This document shows, piece after piece, positions 29,268 to 40,477 of a DNA stretch of 64,000 nucleotides. Origin of the DNA: Clostridiales bacterium FE2011 (GTDB lineage: Bacteria; Bacillota; Clostridia; Christensenellales; Aristaeellaceae); assembly GCA_017569305.1 (NCBI GenBank), contig CP069418.1, positions 1,860,001-1,924,000 on the forward strand, written 5' to 3'. Position numbers and translations under genes: made by a program. The stretch's first letter is position 1. The number at the start of each line of letters is the position of its first letter. The notes under the pieces were generated by a model. That model was not told where the DNA came from, did not search any database, and was given only the letters and a program-made list of their open reading frames with translations.

Positions 29268-30539
29268 ATGGCTTGTACCGCACTCGTTGGCATCAACTGG
29301 GGCGACGAAGGAAAGGGCAGAATGGTAGACCTGCTGGCGGAGGCCTTCGACATTGTTGTCAGGTTCCAGGGCGGCGCCAACGCAGGACATAAAATTATCA
29401 ACCAATTCGGCAAATATGACCTGCACCTGCTGCCTTCCGGCGTATGCCGCCCCGGCGTGGTCAACATTCTGGGAAACGGTGTTGCGCTGGATCCGGAAAC
29501 ATTGATCAAGGAAATAGAGGATCAGAAGGGAATCGAGATTACCCCCGACAACCTGATGATCAGTGAGCGGGCGTCCCTGCTGCTGCCCTGGCACAGGGAG
29601 ATTGACGTGCTGGAGGAAGCCCGGCTGAAGGATAAACACGACGGCTCCACCAAGCAGGGTATCGCGCCCTTCTACTCCGACAAGAACCAGAAGAAGACGA
29701 TCCTGGCCGGGGAATTATTCTATCCGGAACGGCTGAAAAAGCATGTGAAAGAGCTGTGCGCCTGGAAGAACCTGACCCTGGAAAAGATTTACGGCGTCAA
29801 ACCGGCTTCCGAAAAGGAACTGATGGCCTGGCTGAATAAATACAGTGAGCAGATCAAGCCCTTTATCAGGAATACCCGGGACTACCTGATCAAAGCGGAA
29901 AGCGATCACAAGCGCATCCTGTTTGAGGCTCAGCTCGGCGCCCTGCGGGATCTTGACTTCGGTATCTATCCCTACACGACGTCGGTCAGTACGCTGGCTT
30001 CCTACGCGCCGATCGGCGCTGGGGTTCCCGGTGTGGAGGTTGACCGGGTGATCGGCGTCATCAAAGCATACGCCACCTGCCTGGGCGACGGTCCTTTCGT
30101 GACCGAGTATACAGGCAAGAAGGGTGATGCGTTCCGCAAGATGTGCGGCGAGGATGAACCGGAAGGCGGACGTACCGTCCGTATCGGGCCGATCGACTTG
30201 GTGGCAAGCAAGTACGGTACCGAAGTTCAGGCGGCCACGGAACTGGCGCTGACGAAGCTGGATATGCTCAGCGACCTGGACGAGATCCCGCTGTGCGTCG
30301 GTTATAAGCTGAACGGTCAGGTGATTACGGATATGCCTTTTGCCGCCGCACTGGATGACTGCGAGCCGGTTTATGAGACCATGAAGGGCTGGAAGTGCGA
30401 TATTTCCACCGTCCGTCACTGGTGGGACCTGCCGGAAGAGGCAAAGGCTTATGTCAACCGGCTTGAGCATGCGGTCGGATGCGTGATCCGCTGGATTTCC
30501 GTCGGACCGGAACGCCACAGTATCATTCGCCGCGGATAA
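29268..30539 (+). CDS. purA: Adenylosuccinate synthetase
   Basis: A 423-residue GTP-dependent enzyme joining IMP and aspartate on the way to AMP. The ATG at 29268 follows GAGAGGAG. The signature GINWGDEGKGR (8-18) contains the catalytic Asp, followed by RFQGGANAGHKI with the catalytic His. IMP and GTP site residues lie in DKHDGSTKQGIAPFYSDK. The sequence is of a divergent subtype, with long inserts around residues 130-200 (KNLTLEKIYGVKPASEKE), as in some Clostridia, rather than the standard E. coli layout. Confidence 0.93.
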   Translation: MACTALVGINWGDEGKGRMVDLLAEAFDIVVRFQGGANAGHKIINQFGKYDLHLLPSGVCRPGVVNILGNGVALDPETLIKEIEDQKGIEITPDNLMISERASLLLPWHREIDVLEEARLKDKHDGSTKQGIAPFYSDKNQKKTILAGELFYPERLKKHVKELCAWKNLTLEKIYGVKPASEKELMAWLNKYSEQIKPFIRNTRDYLIKAESDHKRILFEAQLGALRDLDFGIYPYTTSVSTLASYAPIGAGVPGVEVDRVIGVIKAYATCLGDGPFVTEYTGKKGDAFRKMCGEDEPEGGRTVRIGPIDLVASKYGTEVQAATELALTKLDMLSDLDEIPLCVGYKLNGQVITDMPFAAALDDCEPVYETMKGWKCDISTVRHWWDLPEEAKAYVNRLEHAVGCVIRWISVGPERHSIIRRG

Positions 30540-30554
30540 TATGCTGTCATTCAT

Positions 30555-30586
30555 GCAGCCTCCTGTGATACGGGAGGCTGCATTTT
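30555..30586 (+). terminator. purA terminator
   Basis: A 10-bp stem GCAGCCTCCT / GGGAGGCTGC (one wobble) is followed by ATTTTTG. Confidence 0.85.
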
Positions 30587-30618
30587 TGCGGCGGAAAAGC
30601 CCCTTTTCCTTGTAATGC

Positions 30619-30648
30619 TTGACTCGCTTATATCACCGGTGCTATAAT
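30619..30648 (+). promoter_or_regulatory. yebC promoter
   Basis: TTGACT (30619) and TATAAT (30643) are spaced by 18 bases. Confidence 0.75.
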
Positions 30649-30695
30649 GCTATGTATTTTTTACCGACATGAGGTACGATTCTGGGAGGGATTCG

Positions 30696-31442
30696 ATGTC
30701 CGGGCATTCCAAGTGGCACAATATTCAGGCTAAAAAGGGCAAGGCAGACGCGCAGCGCGGAGCGGTTTTCACAAAGATCGGCCGCGAAATCGCCATCGCG
30801 GTTCGCGAAGGCGGCGCCAATCCGGAGTCCAATGGCAAGCTGCGCGATATTATCGCCAAAGCGAAGGCCAACAATATGCCTAATGATAACATTCAGCGCT
30901 CCATCAAAAAGGCAAGCGGTGAGCTGAGCAACGTGGTGTACGAAGAGATCACCTACGAAGGCTATGCTCCCGGCGGCGTCGCGGTTATCGTGGACTGCAT
31001 TTCCGACAACCGCAACCGCACCGCCAGCGATGTGCGTCACTGCTTCGCCAAGTATGGCGGAAACCTGGGCACCACCGGTTCCGTTGGTTTCATGTTTGAC
31101 GAACGCGGCGTGCTCGTGGTGGAACGGGAACCCGGCAGCGACGAGGACGAGATGATGATGATCGCCCTGGAAGCCGGCGCGGAAGACGTGAAGGTGGATG
31201 ACGATGTCTTTGAGATCGTGACCGCCCCCAACGACTTCAGCACCGTCCGGGAGAACCTGGAAAAGCAGGGAATTTCATTCCTTTCCGCTGAAGTGGCCAA
31301 GATTCCGCAGAACACCGTGGCCGTTTCCGATCCGGACACCGTCCTGAAGATCCAGAAGATGCTGGATCTGCTGGAGGAGAACGACGACGTGCAGAACGTG
31401 TACCACAACGCGGATCTGCCGGAAGAAGAGGAGGACGAATAA
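30696..31442 (+). CDS. yebC: YebC/PmpR family protein (TACO1-like)
   Basis: A 248-residue cytosolic protein. The start at 30696 has a TGGGAGGG site and gives the hallmark [22 protein letters not shown]. The three-domain YebC fold is complete, with [23 protein letters not shown] in the middle and an acidic C-terminus. Family members were described as transcription regulators; later work on YebC links them to translation of difficult proline-rich stretches. It has its own promoter and is followed by an AT-rich repeat. Confidence 0.95.
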   Translation: MSGHSKWHNIQAKKGKADAQRGAVFTKIGREIAIAVREGGANPESNGKLRDIIAKAKANNMPNDNIQRSIKKASGELSNVVYEEITYEGYAPGGVAVIVDCISDNRNRTASDVRHCFAKYGGNLGTTGSVGFMFDERGVLVVEREPGSDEDEMMMIALEAGAEDVKVDDDVFEIVTAPNDFSTVRENLEKQGISFLSAEVAKIPQNTVAVSDPDTVLKIQKMLDLLEENDDVQNVYHNADLPEEEEDE

Positions 31443-31454
31443 ATCCATTATTCG

Positions 31455-31491
31455 TCAATTCAGAATTCAGAATTAAGAATTCAGAATGAAT
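31455..31491. repeat. AT-rich repeat, copy 5
   Basis: CAATTCAGAATTCAGAATTA then AGAATTCAGAATGAAT, in the same orientation as copies 1 and 2, 13 bases after the yebC stop. Confidence 0.8.
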
Positions 31492-31521
31492 AGCTCAACA
31501 TGACAATGTACCCGATGACCT

Positions 31522-31607
31522 GATATCGGAATGTTGGAATGGCTATGAGCATATATACAGCCCGAGAGTGGGCATGAAGGCCGATATCCGGGCAGCCGGG
31601 TATCGGC
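31522..31607 (+). promoter_or_regulatory. Candidate attenuator leader of the nucleoside phosphorylase gene
   Basis: A 12-bp stem GCCGATATCCGG (31580-31591) / CCGGGTATCGGC (31596-31607) is followed by TTGTTCTTTCTCT, and the start codon is only 37 bases further, leaving no room for a promoter behind it. GATATCGG at 31522-31529 is perfectly complementary to CCGATATC (31581-31588), so an alternative antiterminator pairing exists. A small GCCC/GGGC hairpin lies between (31560-31573). No known riboswitch class is recognised. Confidence 0.5.
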
Positions 31608-31643
31608 TTGTTCTTTCTCTGGAAAACAAAGGGGGATTTTCGC

Positions 31644-32981
31644 ATGACGATGCTGGAAATCATTGAAAAGAAAAAGTTCGGGCAGGAGCTGACAAAGGAG
31701 GAGATCACCTTCTTTGCGCAGGCGGCTGCGGAAAAATCCGTACCGGATTATCAGCTTTCAGCCCTGCTGATGGCCATCCGCCTGAACGGGATGACGGACC
31801 AGGAGACCACGGACCTTACGCTGGCAATGCGCGACTCCGGGGATATTGCCGACCTGTCCGGGATTCCCGGAATCAAGGTGGATAAACATTCCACCGGCGG
31901 TGTAGGTGATACCACCACGCTGGTGCTGGCACCCCTGGTGGCGGCCTGCGGCGCGCCCGTGGCAAAGATGAGCGGCCGGGGCCTGGGCCATACCGGCGGA
32001 ACGCTGGATAAGCTGGAGTCCATTCCCGGACTCAGCGTTGCCCTGCCCGTGGAGGATTTCATCCGCCAGGTGAAGGAAATCGGCGTGGCCGTGGTCGGCC
32101 AGACCGGGCATCTGGCGCCCGCGGACAAAACCCTGTACGCCCTGCGGGACGTGACGTCTACTGTGGACTCCCTGCCGCTGATTGTTTCTTCCATTCTCAG
32201 CAAAAAGCTGGCTGCCGGCTCCGATGCCATCGTGCTGGACGTGAAAACCGGTTCCGGCGCGATTATGCATACCCTGGAGGACAGCCTGAAGCTGGCGCAG
32301 AACATGGTGCGGGTCGGCGAACTGGCCGGAAAGCCCATCGTGGCGCTTGTCAGCGGTATGGACCAGCCGCTGGGCACCCATGTGGGCAACGCACTGGAAG
32401 TGAAGGAAGCCATCGATATCCTGGCCGGCCGTGCCGGCGGGGATCTGCTGGAGGTTTCCCTGACCCTGGGCGGCTTTATGCTGCACCTGGCCGGAAAGGC
32501 GGAAACGCCGGAAGCCGGACAGGCCATGATGAAGCAGGCCATTGATTCCGGCGCCGGCCTGGAAAAGCTGAAGCAGATGATCGCGGCCCAGGGCGGCGAT
32601 CCGTCCGTCTGCGACGATGTGACCCGCCTGCCTCAGGCAAAGGTAATCCGGCCTGTGACCTGCGGCACATCCGGCTGGGTTTCACAGATGAATACCATGG
32701 CGCTGGGTCTTGCGGCCCAGGCAATGGGAGCCGGACGGATGAAGGTGGACGATGAACTGGATTACTCCGTAGGCTTTGTGCTGCAGGTGCGGATCGGCGA
32801 CCGGGTGGATGCCGGTACGCCGCTGTGTGTGCTGCATGCCCGCAGTGAAGAGGACGCGGACCGGGCGGAAGCTGCTATCCGCGCTGCCATCACGATCGCA
32901 CAGGAGCCCTGCGGCCGGGTACCCAACTTCCATGCGGTGGTGACTAAGGACGGCATCCGCAGGCTGGGGGCGGATGCATGA
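31644..32981 (+). CDS. pdp: Pyrimidine-nucleoside (thymidine) phosphorylase
   Basis: A 445-residue salvage enzyme that splits uridine or thymidine with phosphate. The ATG at 31644 follows AAAGGGGGA. Family signature SGRGLGHTGGTLDKLESIPG is present, as are the phosphate-binding KHSTGGVGD and KTGSGAIM. The C-terminal barrel-sandwich domain (DDELDYSVGFVLQVRIGDRV) is complete. Pdp (broad) and DeoA (thymidine) differ little; the Gram-positive background favours Pdp. Its stop overlaps azlC by four bases, an odd functional pairing. A conditional terminator appears to precede it. Confidence 0.93.
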   Translation: MTMLEIIEKKKFGQELTKEEITFFAQAAAEKSVPDYQLSALLMAIRLNGMTDQETTDLTLAMRDSGDIADLSGIPGIKVDKHSTGGVGDTTTLVLAPLVAACGAPVAKMSGRGLGHTGGTLDKLESIPGLSVALPVEDFIRQVKEIGVAVVGQTGHLAPADKTLYALRDVTSTVDSLPLIVSSILSKKLAAGSDAIVLDVKTGSGAIMHTLEDSLKLAQNMVRVGELAGKPIVALVSGMDQPLGTHVGNALEVKEAIDILAGRAGGDLLEVSLTLGGFMLHLAGKAETPEAGQAMMKQAIDSGAGLEKLKQMIAAQGGDPSVCDDVTRLPQAKVIRPVTCGTSGWVSQMNTMALGLAAQAMGAGRMKVDDELDYSVGFVLQVRIGDRVDAGTPLCVLHARSEEDADRAEAAIRAAITIAQEPCGRVPNFHAVVTKDGIRRLGADA

Positions 32982-33679
32982 ATAAAGTTTTCCGGCAGGG
33001 GATCCGTCAAGGGATCCCGATTGCCCTGGGATACCTGAGTGTTTCTTTTGCCTTTGGCATGAAAGCGGTCAGCGACGGGCTGACTGTGCTGCAGGCGGTG
33101 CTGATTTCCATGACCAACGTGACCAGCGCGGGCCAGATTGCCGCGGTACCGCTGATGGTGGGCGGCGCATCCCTGGCGGAGATGGCGCTGACCCAGCTGA
33201 CGATCAACCTGCGCTACGCGCTGATGAGCCTGTCCCTCAGCCGGAAGCTGGACGGAAGCATGGGTACGCTCCAGCGCATGATTTTCTCTTTTGCCAATAC
33301 GGATGAGATTTTTGCGGTCGCCTCTTCCCAGCCGGGAAAGGTGGGCAAGTATTATCTTTACGGCCTGATGCTGACCCCGTGGATCGGCTGGTCGCTGGGC
33401 ACCTTCCTGGGTGCCGCTGCCGGAACGTTGCTGCCGGAGTTTGTCCGCACGGCGCTGGGCATTGCCATCTACGGCATGTTCCTGGCCATTATCCTGCCTC
33501 CGGCACGGAAGAGCCGTCCGGTGCGCTTTGTGGTGCTGGCGGCGGTGGCGCTGAGCCTTTGCTTCCATTATATTCCCGGACTGAATACGGTTTCCTCCGG
33601 GTTTGTGATTATTATCTGCGGCGTAGCCGCGGCTGCACTGGGTGCCTGGCGGTATCCGGCGGAGGAGGATGCCGCATGA
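32978..33679 (+). CDS. azlC: AzlC family branched-chain amino acid exporter, large subunit
   Basis: A 233-residue inner-membrane protein with about seven helices. The family start FRQGIRQGIPIALGYLSVSFAFG and LTINLRYALMSLSLSRKL are visible. With AzlD it forms a two-part exporter for branched-chain amino acids and their analogues. Its start overlaps pdp (ATGA) and its end overlaps azlD (ATGA). Together with livKHMGF the window encodes both uptake and export of these amino acids. Confidence 0.93.
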   Translation: MNKVFRQGIRQGIPIALGYLSVSFAFGMKAVSDGLTVLQAVLISMTNVTSAGQIAAVPLMVGGASLAEMALTQLTINLRYALMSLSLSRKLDGSMGTLQRMIFSFANTDEIFAVASSQPGKVGKYYLYGLMLTPWIGWSLGTFLGAAAGTLLPEFVRTALGIAIYGMFLAIILPPARKSRPVRFVVLAAVALSLCFHYIPGLNTVSSGFVIIICGVAAAALGAWRYPAEEDAA

Positions 33680-33993
33680 AATGGAATATGTTTCTGCCTT
33701 ACCTGGCTGTTACAGCCGGTGTGACTTACCTGATCCGTATGCTGCCGCTGACGGTGTTCCGCCGGGAGATTAAAAGCCGGTTTGTCCGGTCCTTCCTGGC
33801 CTATATCCCTTACGCGGTGCTGGGGGCCATGACTTTTCCGGATGTGTTTTATTCCACGGGGGATATGCGCACGGCCATCTGCGGCGTTGCGGTGGCAGTG
33901 CTGCTGGCCTGGCGCGGACGGAGCCTGCTGACGGTGGCTGTGGCCGCCTGCGTTGCGGTAGCGCTGGCCCAGGGATTCCTGCTGCTGGTATAA
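33676..33993 (+). CDS. azlD: AzlD family branched-chain amino acid exporter, small subunit
   Basis: A 105-residue membrane protein with three or four helices. It starts MKWNMFLPYLAVTAGVTYLI and has the family block RMLPLTVFRREIKSRFVRSF followed by LAYIPYAVLGAMTFP. The true start is the ATG at 33676 overlapping the azlC stop; a much longer reading in the same frame from 33379 lies over azlC and has no ribosome site. It is required with AzlC for export. Confidence 0.92.
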   Translation: MKWNMFLPYLAVTAGVTYLIRMLPLTVFRREIKSRFVRSFLAYIPYAVLGAMTFPDVFYSTGDMRTAICGVAVAVLLAWRGRSLLTVAVAACVAVALAQGFLLLV

Positions 33994-34018
33994 ACGGTTG
34001 AATGAGGAGGATGGAACG

Positions 34019-35182
34019 ATGGGCTTACAGGAAAGACTGTCCGCCTGCCTGCGGCAAGCTGTGGAAAACCATGAAGCGGCGGGCGTCAGCCTGCTGGTTT
34101 TGAAGAATGGCAAGGAACTCTGCCATGCCCGGGAAGGATATGCGGATATTGCGGCCGGGAAACAGCTGCGCCGGGATTCCATTTTCCGCCTGTACAGCCA
34201 GTCCAAACCTGTGACGGCGGCCGCTGCGATGATTCTTGTGGACCGGGGTATCCTGGACCTGATGGCGCCGGTGGAACAATACCTGCCGGGCTTTGCCAAT
34301 CCCCGGGTGGTGGAGGCGGACGGAACAATCCGTCCGGCGATCCGCGGCCCGTGGATCCTGGACCTGCTGGGAATGACCTCGGGCCTGTGCTATCCGGATG
34401 CGGATCCGGCGGGACAGTATGCCGCCCGCATCTTTGATGACAACCATGCGCAGATTCTCGCCGGCGGCGGAATGAGCACGCTGGATTTCTGCAACAGACT
34501 GGGAGAGCAGCCGCTGGCCTTTGAACCCGGAACCCGCTGGCGCTACGGAACCAGCGCGGACATCCTGGGCGCGGTGATTGAGGCGGCTTCCGGCAAGCGC
34601 TTCAGCGAATTCCTCCGGGAGGAGCTTTTTGAGCCCCTGGGGATGAAGGATACGGCCTTCTGGGTGCCGGAGGAAAAACGGGACCGGCTGGTGACCTGTT
34701 ACAAGCGGGTGCCCGGCAGCCTGGAAACCTTCAGCAGCCTTCACCTGGCTGTGGGACAGTATGACCGGGAACCGGCTTTCGAGTCCGGCGGCGCCGGACT
34801 GGTTTCCACCCTGGACGATTATGCGGCATTTGCCAATATGCTGATAAACGGCGGCAAGGCGGCCGGCGGGCGGATCCTTTCCGAGGCGGCGGTGCGGTAT
34901 ATGACAACGCCGCAACTGACCGGAAGCGTCCGGAAGGACGTCTGGGACAGCCTGGGCGGATACAATTACAGCTGCCTCATGCGGGTCTGTGACCATCCGG
35001 GCCGGGCGGCGATGTTCACCGTTAAGAACGAGTACGGCTGGGACGGCTGGCTGGGCACCTATTTCGCTAACCTGCCGGACCAGGGGATTACCTTCCTCCT
35101 GGCCCAGAATGTGACAGACATGGGAACGGGCGCGGTGACCCGGAAATGCCGGAATATTCTGGCTGCGTGTATGGACTGCTGA
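34019..35182 (+). CDS. Beta-lactamase-related serine hydrolase
   Basis: A 387-residue protein of the serine beta-lactamase/class C penicillin-binding superfamily. The nucleophile motif SxxK is SQSK at 60-63, and the YxS motif appears as YGTS near residue 180, preceded by EPGTRWR. The third motif is less clear, near the C-terminal GYNYSCLMRV. No signal peptide is visible, so it is probably a cytosolic esterase or peptidase rather than a beta-lactamase. The ATG at 34019 follows GAGGAGG, 25 bases after azlD, so it may be part of the pdp-azlCD transcript; its terminator overlaps its stop codon. Confidence 0.88.
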   Translation: MGLQERLSACLRQAVENHEAAGVSLLVLKNGKELCHAREGYADIAAGKQLRRDSIFRLYSQSKPVTAAAAMILVDRGILDLMAPVEQYLPGFANPRVVEADGTIRPAIRGPWILDLLGMTSGLCYPDADPAGQYAARIFDDNHAQILAGGGMSTLDFCNRLGEQPLAFEPGTRWRYGTSADILGAVIEAASGKRFSEFLREELFEPLGMKDTAFWVPEEKRDRLVTCYKRVPGSLETFSSLHLAVGQYDREPAFESGGAGLVSTLDDYAAFANMLINGGKAAGGRILSEAAVRYMTTPQLTGSVRKDVWDSLGGYNYSCLMRVCDHPGRAAMFTVKNEYGWDGWLGTYFANLPDQGITFLLAQNVTDMGTGAVTRKCRNILAACMDC

Positions 35183-35207
35183 TGTATCGGCAGTCCTTCT
35201 TTTCTTT
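35173..35207 (+). terminator. Terminator overlapping the serine hydrolase stop
   Basis: GGACTGC (35173) / GCAGTCC (35190) stem is followed by TTCTTTTCTTT. Confidence 0.7.
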
Positions 35208-35232
35208 ACAATCCGGCAAAAAATTGTATAAT
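35205..35232 (+). promoter_or_regulatory. Promoter of the ECF S component-coaX operon
   Basis: TTTACA (35205) and TATAAT (35227) are spaced by 16 bases. The leader is about 105 bases long and has a CGGGT/ACCCG hairpin (35308-35328) just before the ribosome binding site; no known riboswitch is recognised. Confidence 0.75.
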
Positions 35233-35343
35233 GAATCCATCCGCATATGTTGAGCGCCGGGAGCATACGCACCGGACGCAGGAAAACGCGGAAATACATT
35301 TTTACGACGGGTATCCTGAGTGAACCCGAACGGAGGTATTCTT

Positions 35344-35964
35344 ATGACAAACACAACAAGGCGCACGAAACTGGCGAGGATGACGCTGCTGGCTATGCTG
35401 GTAGCGGTTTTGATCGTCCTGGCCTATGTGAACATTCCCATGCCCATGGGTCTGTCCATCACCTTCAACATGATTCCTGTGGCCATTGCCGCCATGGCGA
35501 TGGGGCTGCCCGGAGGCATGATCATCGGCGGTGCTTTCGGACTGATCAGCTTCCTGCAGTGCTACGGCATCTTCGGCGTAAGCGGAATGGGTGTGGCCCT
35601 GGTGACTGCCAATCCCGGTTTCGGCTTTGCCTGCCTGATGTTCATCCAGCGGTTTGTTTCCCGGGTGCTGGTGGGCGTCCTGGCCGCGCTGGTTTACCGG
35701 GGCATCAGCCGGACGAAGGCTCCTCTGTATGTGCGGGGCCTGGCCACCGGTTTCGCGGCGGCGCTTTTCAATACCATCTTCTTTATGACGCTGCTGGTAC
35801 TGCTGTTCAGCCAGACCGCCTATATGCAGAACGCGATGGCCGGCAGAAGCGTCCTGGCTTACCTTGTTGCTTCTGTGGGTGTGAACGCTGTGGTTGAAAT
35901 GATCGTAGCCGCTGTGGTTACCGGCGCCGCGGGCGTTGCGCTGAAAAAAGCACGGCTGATCTGA
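35344..35964 (+). CDS. ECF transporter S component, probably for pantothenate
   Basis: A 206-residue membrane protein with about six helices. The ATG at 35344 follows CGGAGG. The N-terminal TRRTKLARMTLLAMLVAVLIV and the later VNIPMPMGLSITFNMIPVAIAA fit the substrate-capturing S subunit of energy-coupling-factor transporters, whose shared EcfA/A'/T module is encoded elsewhere. coaX, the kinase that traps pantothenate, follows 22 bases downstream, so a PanT-like role in pantothenate uptake is the best guess. The family is too varied to prove the substrate from sequence. Confidence 0.8.
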   Translation: MTNTTRRTKLARMTLLAMLVAVLIVLAYVNIPMPMGLSITFNMIPVAIAAMAMGLPGGMIIGGAFGLISFLQCYGIFGVSGMGVALVTANPGFGFACLMFIQRFVSRVLVGVLAALVYRGISRTKAPLYVRGLATGFAAALFNTIFFMTLLVLLFSQTAYMQNAMAGRSVLAYLVASVGVNAVVEMIVAAVVTGAAGVALKKARLI

Positions 35965-35986
35965 TTTTAAAAAGGAGAAAACCGTC

Positions 35987-36778
35987 ATGATTCTGACCAT
36001 GGACATCGGGAATACCAATATCAAGACCGCGCTGTTCGACGGGAAAGAAATGTATAAGTACTGGCGTATGTCCACCAATATTACGTCCACTTCGGACGAA
36101 TACGGTGTACGCCTGATGTCCATGTTTGCCCATGAGGGCGTCTCCCCGGATGTGGTGGAAGGCATTGTGGTTTCCAGCGTGGTGCCCACAATCAACTACA
36201 CGATTGAGCACATGCTGCTGAACTACATCGGCAAGACACCGCTGTTCGTGGCTCCCGGGGTCAAAACCGGTATCAACATCAAATATGAGAATCCCCGGGA
36301 GCTCGGCAGCGACCGGATTGCCAACGCTGTCGCGGCGTATGACGAATACGGGGGGCCATGCATTTTCATCGACTTCGGCACTGCCACCACCTTCGGTGTG
36401 GTGGATCAGGAAGGTTCGTTCCTGGGCGGTACCATCTGTCCCGGTATCAAGCTGAGCAGTGAGGCGCTGGTTACCGGCACCGCGAAGCTGCCGCGGTTCG
36501 AACTGAACCGGCCGGAAAACGTCATCGGACGGTCCACCCTTACCAACCTGCAAAGCGGCATGTATTACGGTTATGTCGGCCTGGTGCGCAACATTGTGCG
36601 CAAGATCCGGCAGGAACTGGGCGAGGATGCCTACGTGGTGGCCACCGGTGGTATGGCGCTGATGATTGCCGAGGAAAGCAATGTTATTGACAAACTGGAC
36701 GGCCTGCTGACCCTGAAGGGACTGCGGCTGATCTATGAACGAAATCGGACGGAAACGGAATCAGACGGAAGGAGATAA
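35987..36778 (+). CDS. coaX: Type III pantothenate kinase
   Basis: A 263-residue cytosolic kinase of the ASKHA fold making 4'-phosphopantothenate, the first step to coenzyme A. The opening MILTMDIGNTNIKTALFDG is the phosphate-binding loop. PENVIGRSTLTNLQSGMYYG and the catalytic Asp in IFIDFGTATTFGVVD are conserved. Ribosome site AAAAAGGAGA. This class is insensitive to CoA feedback, which fits co-expression with an uptake protein. hom begins seven bases later. Confidence 0.95.
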   Translation: MILTMDIGNTNIKTALFDGKEMYKYWRMSTNITSTSDEYGVRLMSMFAHEGVSPDVVEGIVVSSVVPTINYTIEHMLLNYIGKTPLFVAPGVKTGINIKYENPRELGSDRIANAVAAYDEYGGPCIFIDFGTATTFGVVDQEGSFLGGTICPGIKLSSEALVTGTAKLPRFELNRPENVIGRSTLTNLQSGMYYGYVGLVRNIVRKIRQELGEDAYVVATGGMALMIAEESNVIDKLDGLLTLKGLRLIYERNRTETESDGRR

Positions 36779-36784
36779 AGGAAA

Positions 36785-38047
36785 ATGAAAGAGGTTGTGC
36801 TGGGACTGCTTGGACTGGGAAACATCGGCGGAGGCGTATGGGACCTGATCCGGGAATTCGGCGGGGAAGTCAGCAAGCGTACGGGCGTGAAGCTCGTGGT
36901 GAAGAAGGCTCTCGTGCTGGACAAGAAAATCCACAGGGGCAAGGAAGTACCGGATGAGGTGCTGACCACAGAAAAGAACGATATTCTGGAAGATCCGGAA
37001 ATTGATATCGTCTGCGAATTCCTGGGCGGAGAACAGCCCGCGGCTTCCATGATGCTGCGCGCGCTGGAGAACGGCAAGTCCGTTGTCACCGCGAACAAGA
37101 TGGCGCTTTCCCTTCATTTTGATGAACTGCGGGAAATGGCGAAGAAGACCGGTGCCGGCCTGTACTATGAAGCCAGCGTCGGCGGCGCGATCCCGATCAT
37201 CAACGCGATCCAGACGCCCCTGATCGCAAACCACATCGAACAGATGATGGGTATTGTGAACGGCACAACCAACTATATCCTGACCCGGATGGCGGCGGAA
37301 GGCGCCGAATATGAAACTGTATTGAAGGATGCCCAGCGCCTGGGCCTGGCGGAGCCCAACCCCACGGCGGACGTGGAAGGCTATGACGCGGCCTACAAAC
37401 TGAGCATCCTGGGTTCCCTGGCATTCCACAGCCGGGTGCTGGTGGAGAATGTGTACCGCGAGGGTATCACCAAGGTCAATTCCGAAGATATCGCCTTCGG
37501 CCGGGAGATGGGCTATGTGCTGAAGCTGCTGGCCATCGGCAAGGACAACGGCGATTCCATTGAAGCCCGTGTGCATCCGGCTTTCCTGCCCGCGGATCAT
37601 CCGCTGGCCCGGGTGGACGGCTCCCTGAACGCTGTTTATCTCTACGGTCATTCCTTCAAGGACATGATGCTGGAAGGCCGCGGCGCCGGTGACGCTCCGA
37701 CTGCCAGCGCTATCGTGGGCGACATTGTCCAGGCTGCGCAGAACGCGGTGCATCCCATGCCTGTGATGCGCAAGGATCCGCTGCCCGTGGCGGACGACTG
37801 GTACAGCAAGTACTTCATCCGCATGAAGGCCAAGGATGCCCCCGGCGTTCTGGCTGAAGTGGCCGGCCTGCTGGCGAAGGAAGAGATTTCCGTTTCCGCC
37901 ATGACGCAGAAGGATGCCGGTCCGGATGGAAAGGCGACCCTGATCATCATCACTCATATGGCTCCCGAAAAGGCCGTGCAGCGTGTGGTGAAGGCGCTGA
38001 ATCCCGAAATCTGCAAGGTAGAGAACGTTATTCGAGTTGAAGGATGA
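36785..38047 (+). CDS. hom: Homoserine dehydrogenase with ACT domain
   Basis: A 420-residue enzyme that reduces aspartate semialdehyde to homoserine for threonine and methionine. The Rossmann motif is LGLGNIGGGVWDLI. The catalytic region has GIVNGTTNYILTRM, EPNPTADVEGYDAAYK and the lysine-bearing KLSILGSLAF. A C-terminal ACT domain begins near 345 (YFIRMKAKDAPGVLAEVAGLL) and should sense threonine. It is close behind coaX and is followed by an AT-rich repeat. Confidence 0.96.
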   Translation: MKEVVLGLLGLGNIGGGVWDLIREFGGEVSKRTGVKLVVKKALVLDKKIHRGKEVPDEVLTTEKNDILEDPEIDIVCEFLGGEQPAASMMLRALENGKSVVTANKMALSLHFDELREMAKKTGAGLYYEASVGGAIPIINAIQTPLIANHIEQMMGIVNGTTNYILTRMAAEGAEYETVLKDAQRLGLAEPNPTADVEGYDAAYKLSILGSLAFHSRVLVENVYREGITKVNSEDIAFGREMGYVLKLLAIGKDNGDSIEARVHPAFLPADHPLARVDGSLNAVYLYGHSFKDMMLEGRGAGDAPTASAIVGDIVQAAQNAVHPMPVMRKDPLPVADDWYSKYFIRMKAKDAPGVLAEVAGLLAKEEISVSAMTQKDAGPDGKATLIIITHMAPEKAVQRVVKALNPEICKVENVIRVEG

Positions 38048-38072
38048 TAATTCATTTGATTCTGCAGACATA

Positions 38073-38093
38073 CAGAATTGTGAATTGTGAATT

Positions 38094-38110
<17 letters not shown>
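38073..38110. repeat. AT-rich repeat, copy 6, overlapping the HAD-tmk start
   Basis: CAGAATTGTGAATTGTGAAT then TATGAATTGTGAATTGAAAG. A partial piece, TAATTCATTTGATTCTG, lies just before it at 38047. The start codon of the next gene (38094) is inside the repeat. Confidence 0.85.

Positions 38111-40477
<2,367 letters not shown>

Noticed and set aside
33379..33675. Upstream extension of azlD
   Set aside because: The extra 99 codons lie over azlC in another frame and do not resemble AzlD; the ATGA overlap at 33676 gives the normal family length.
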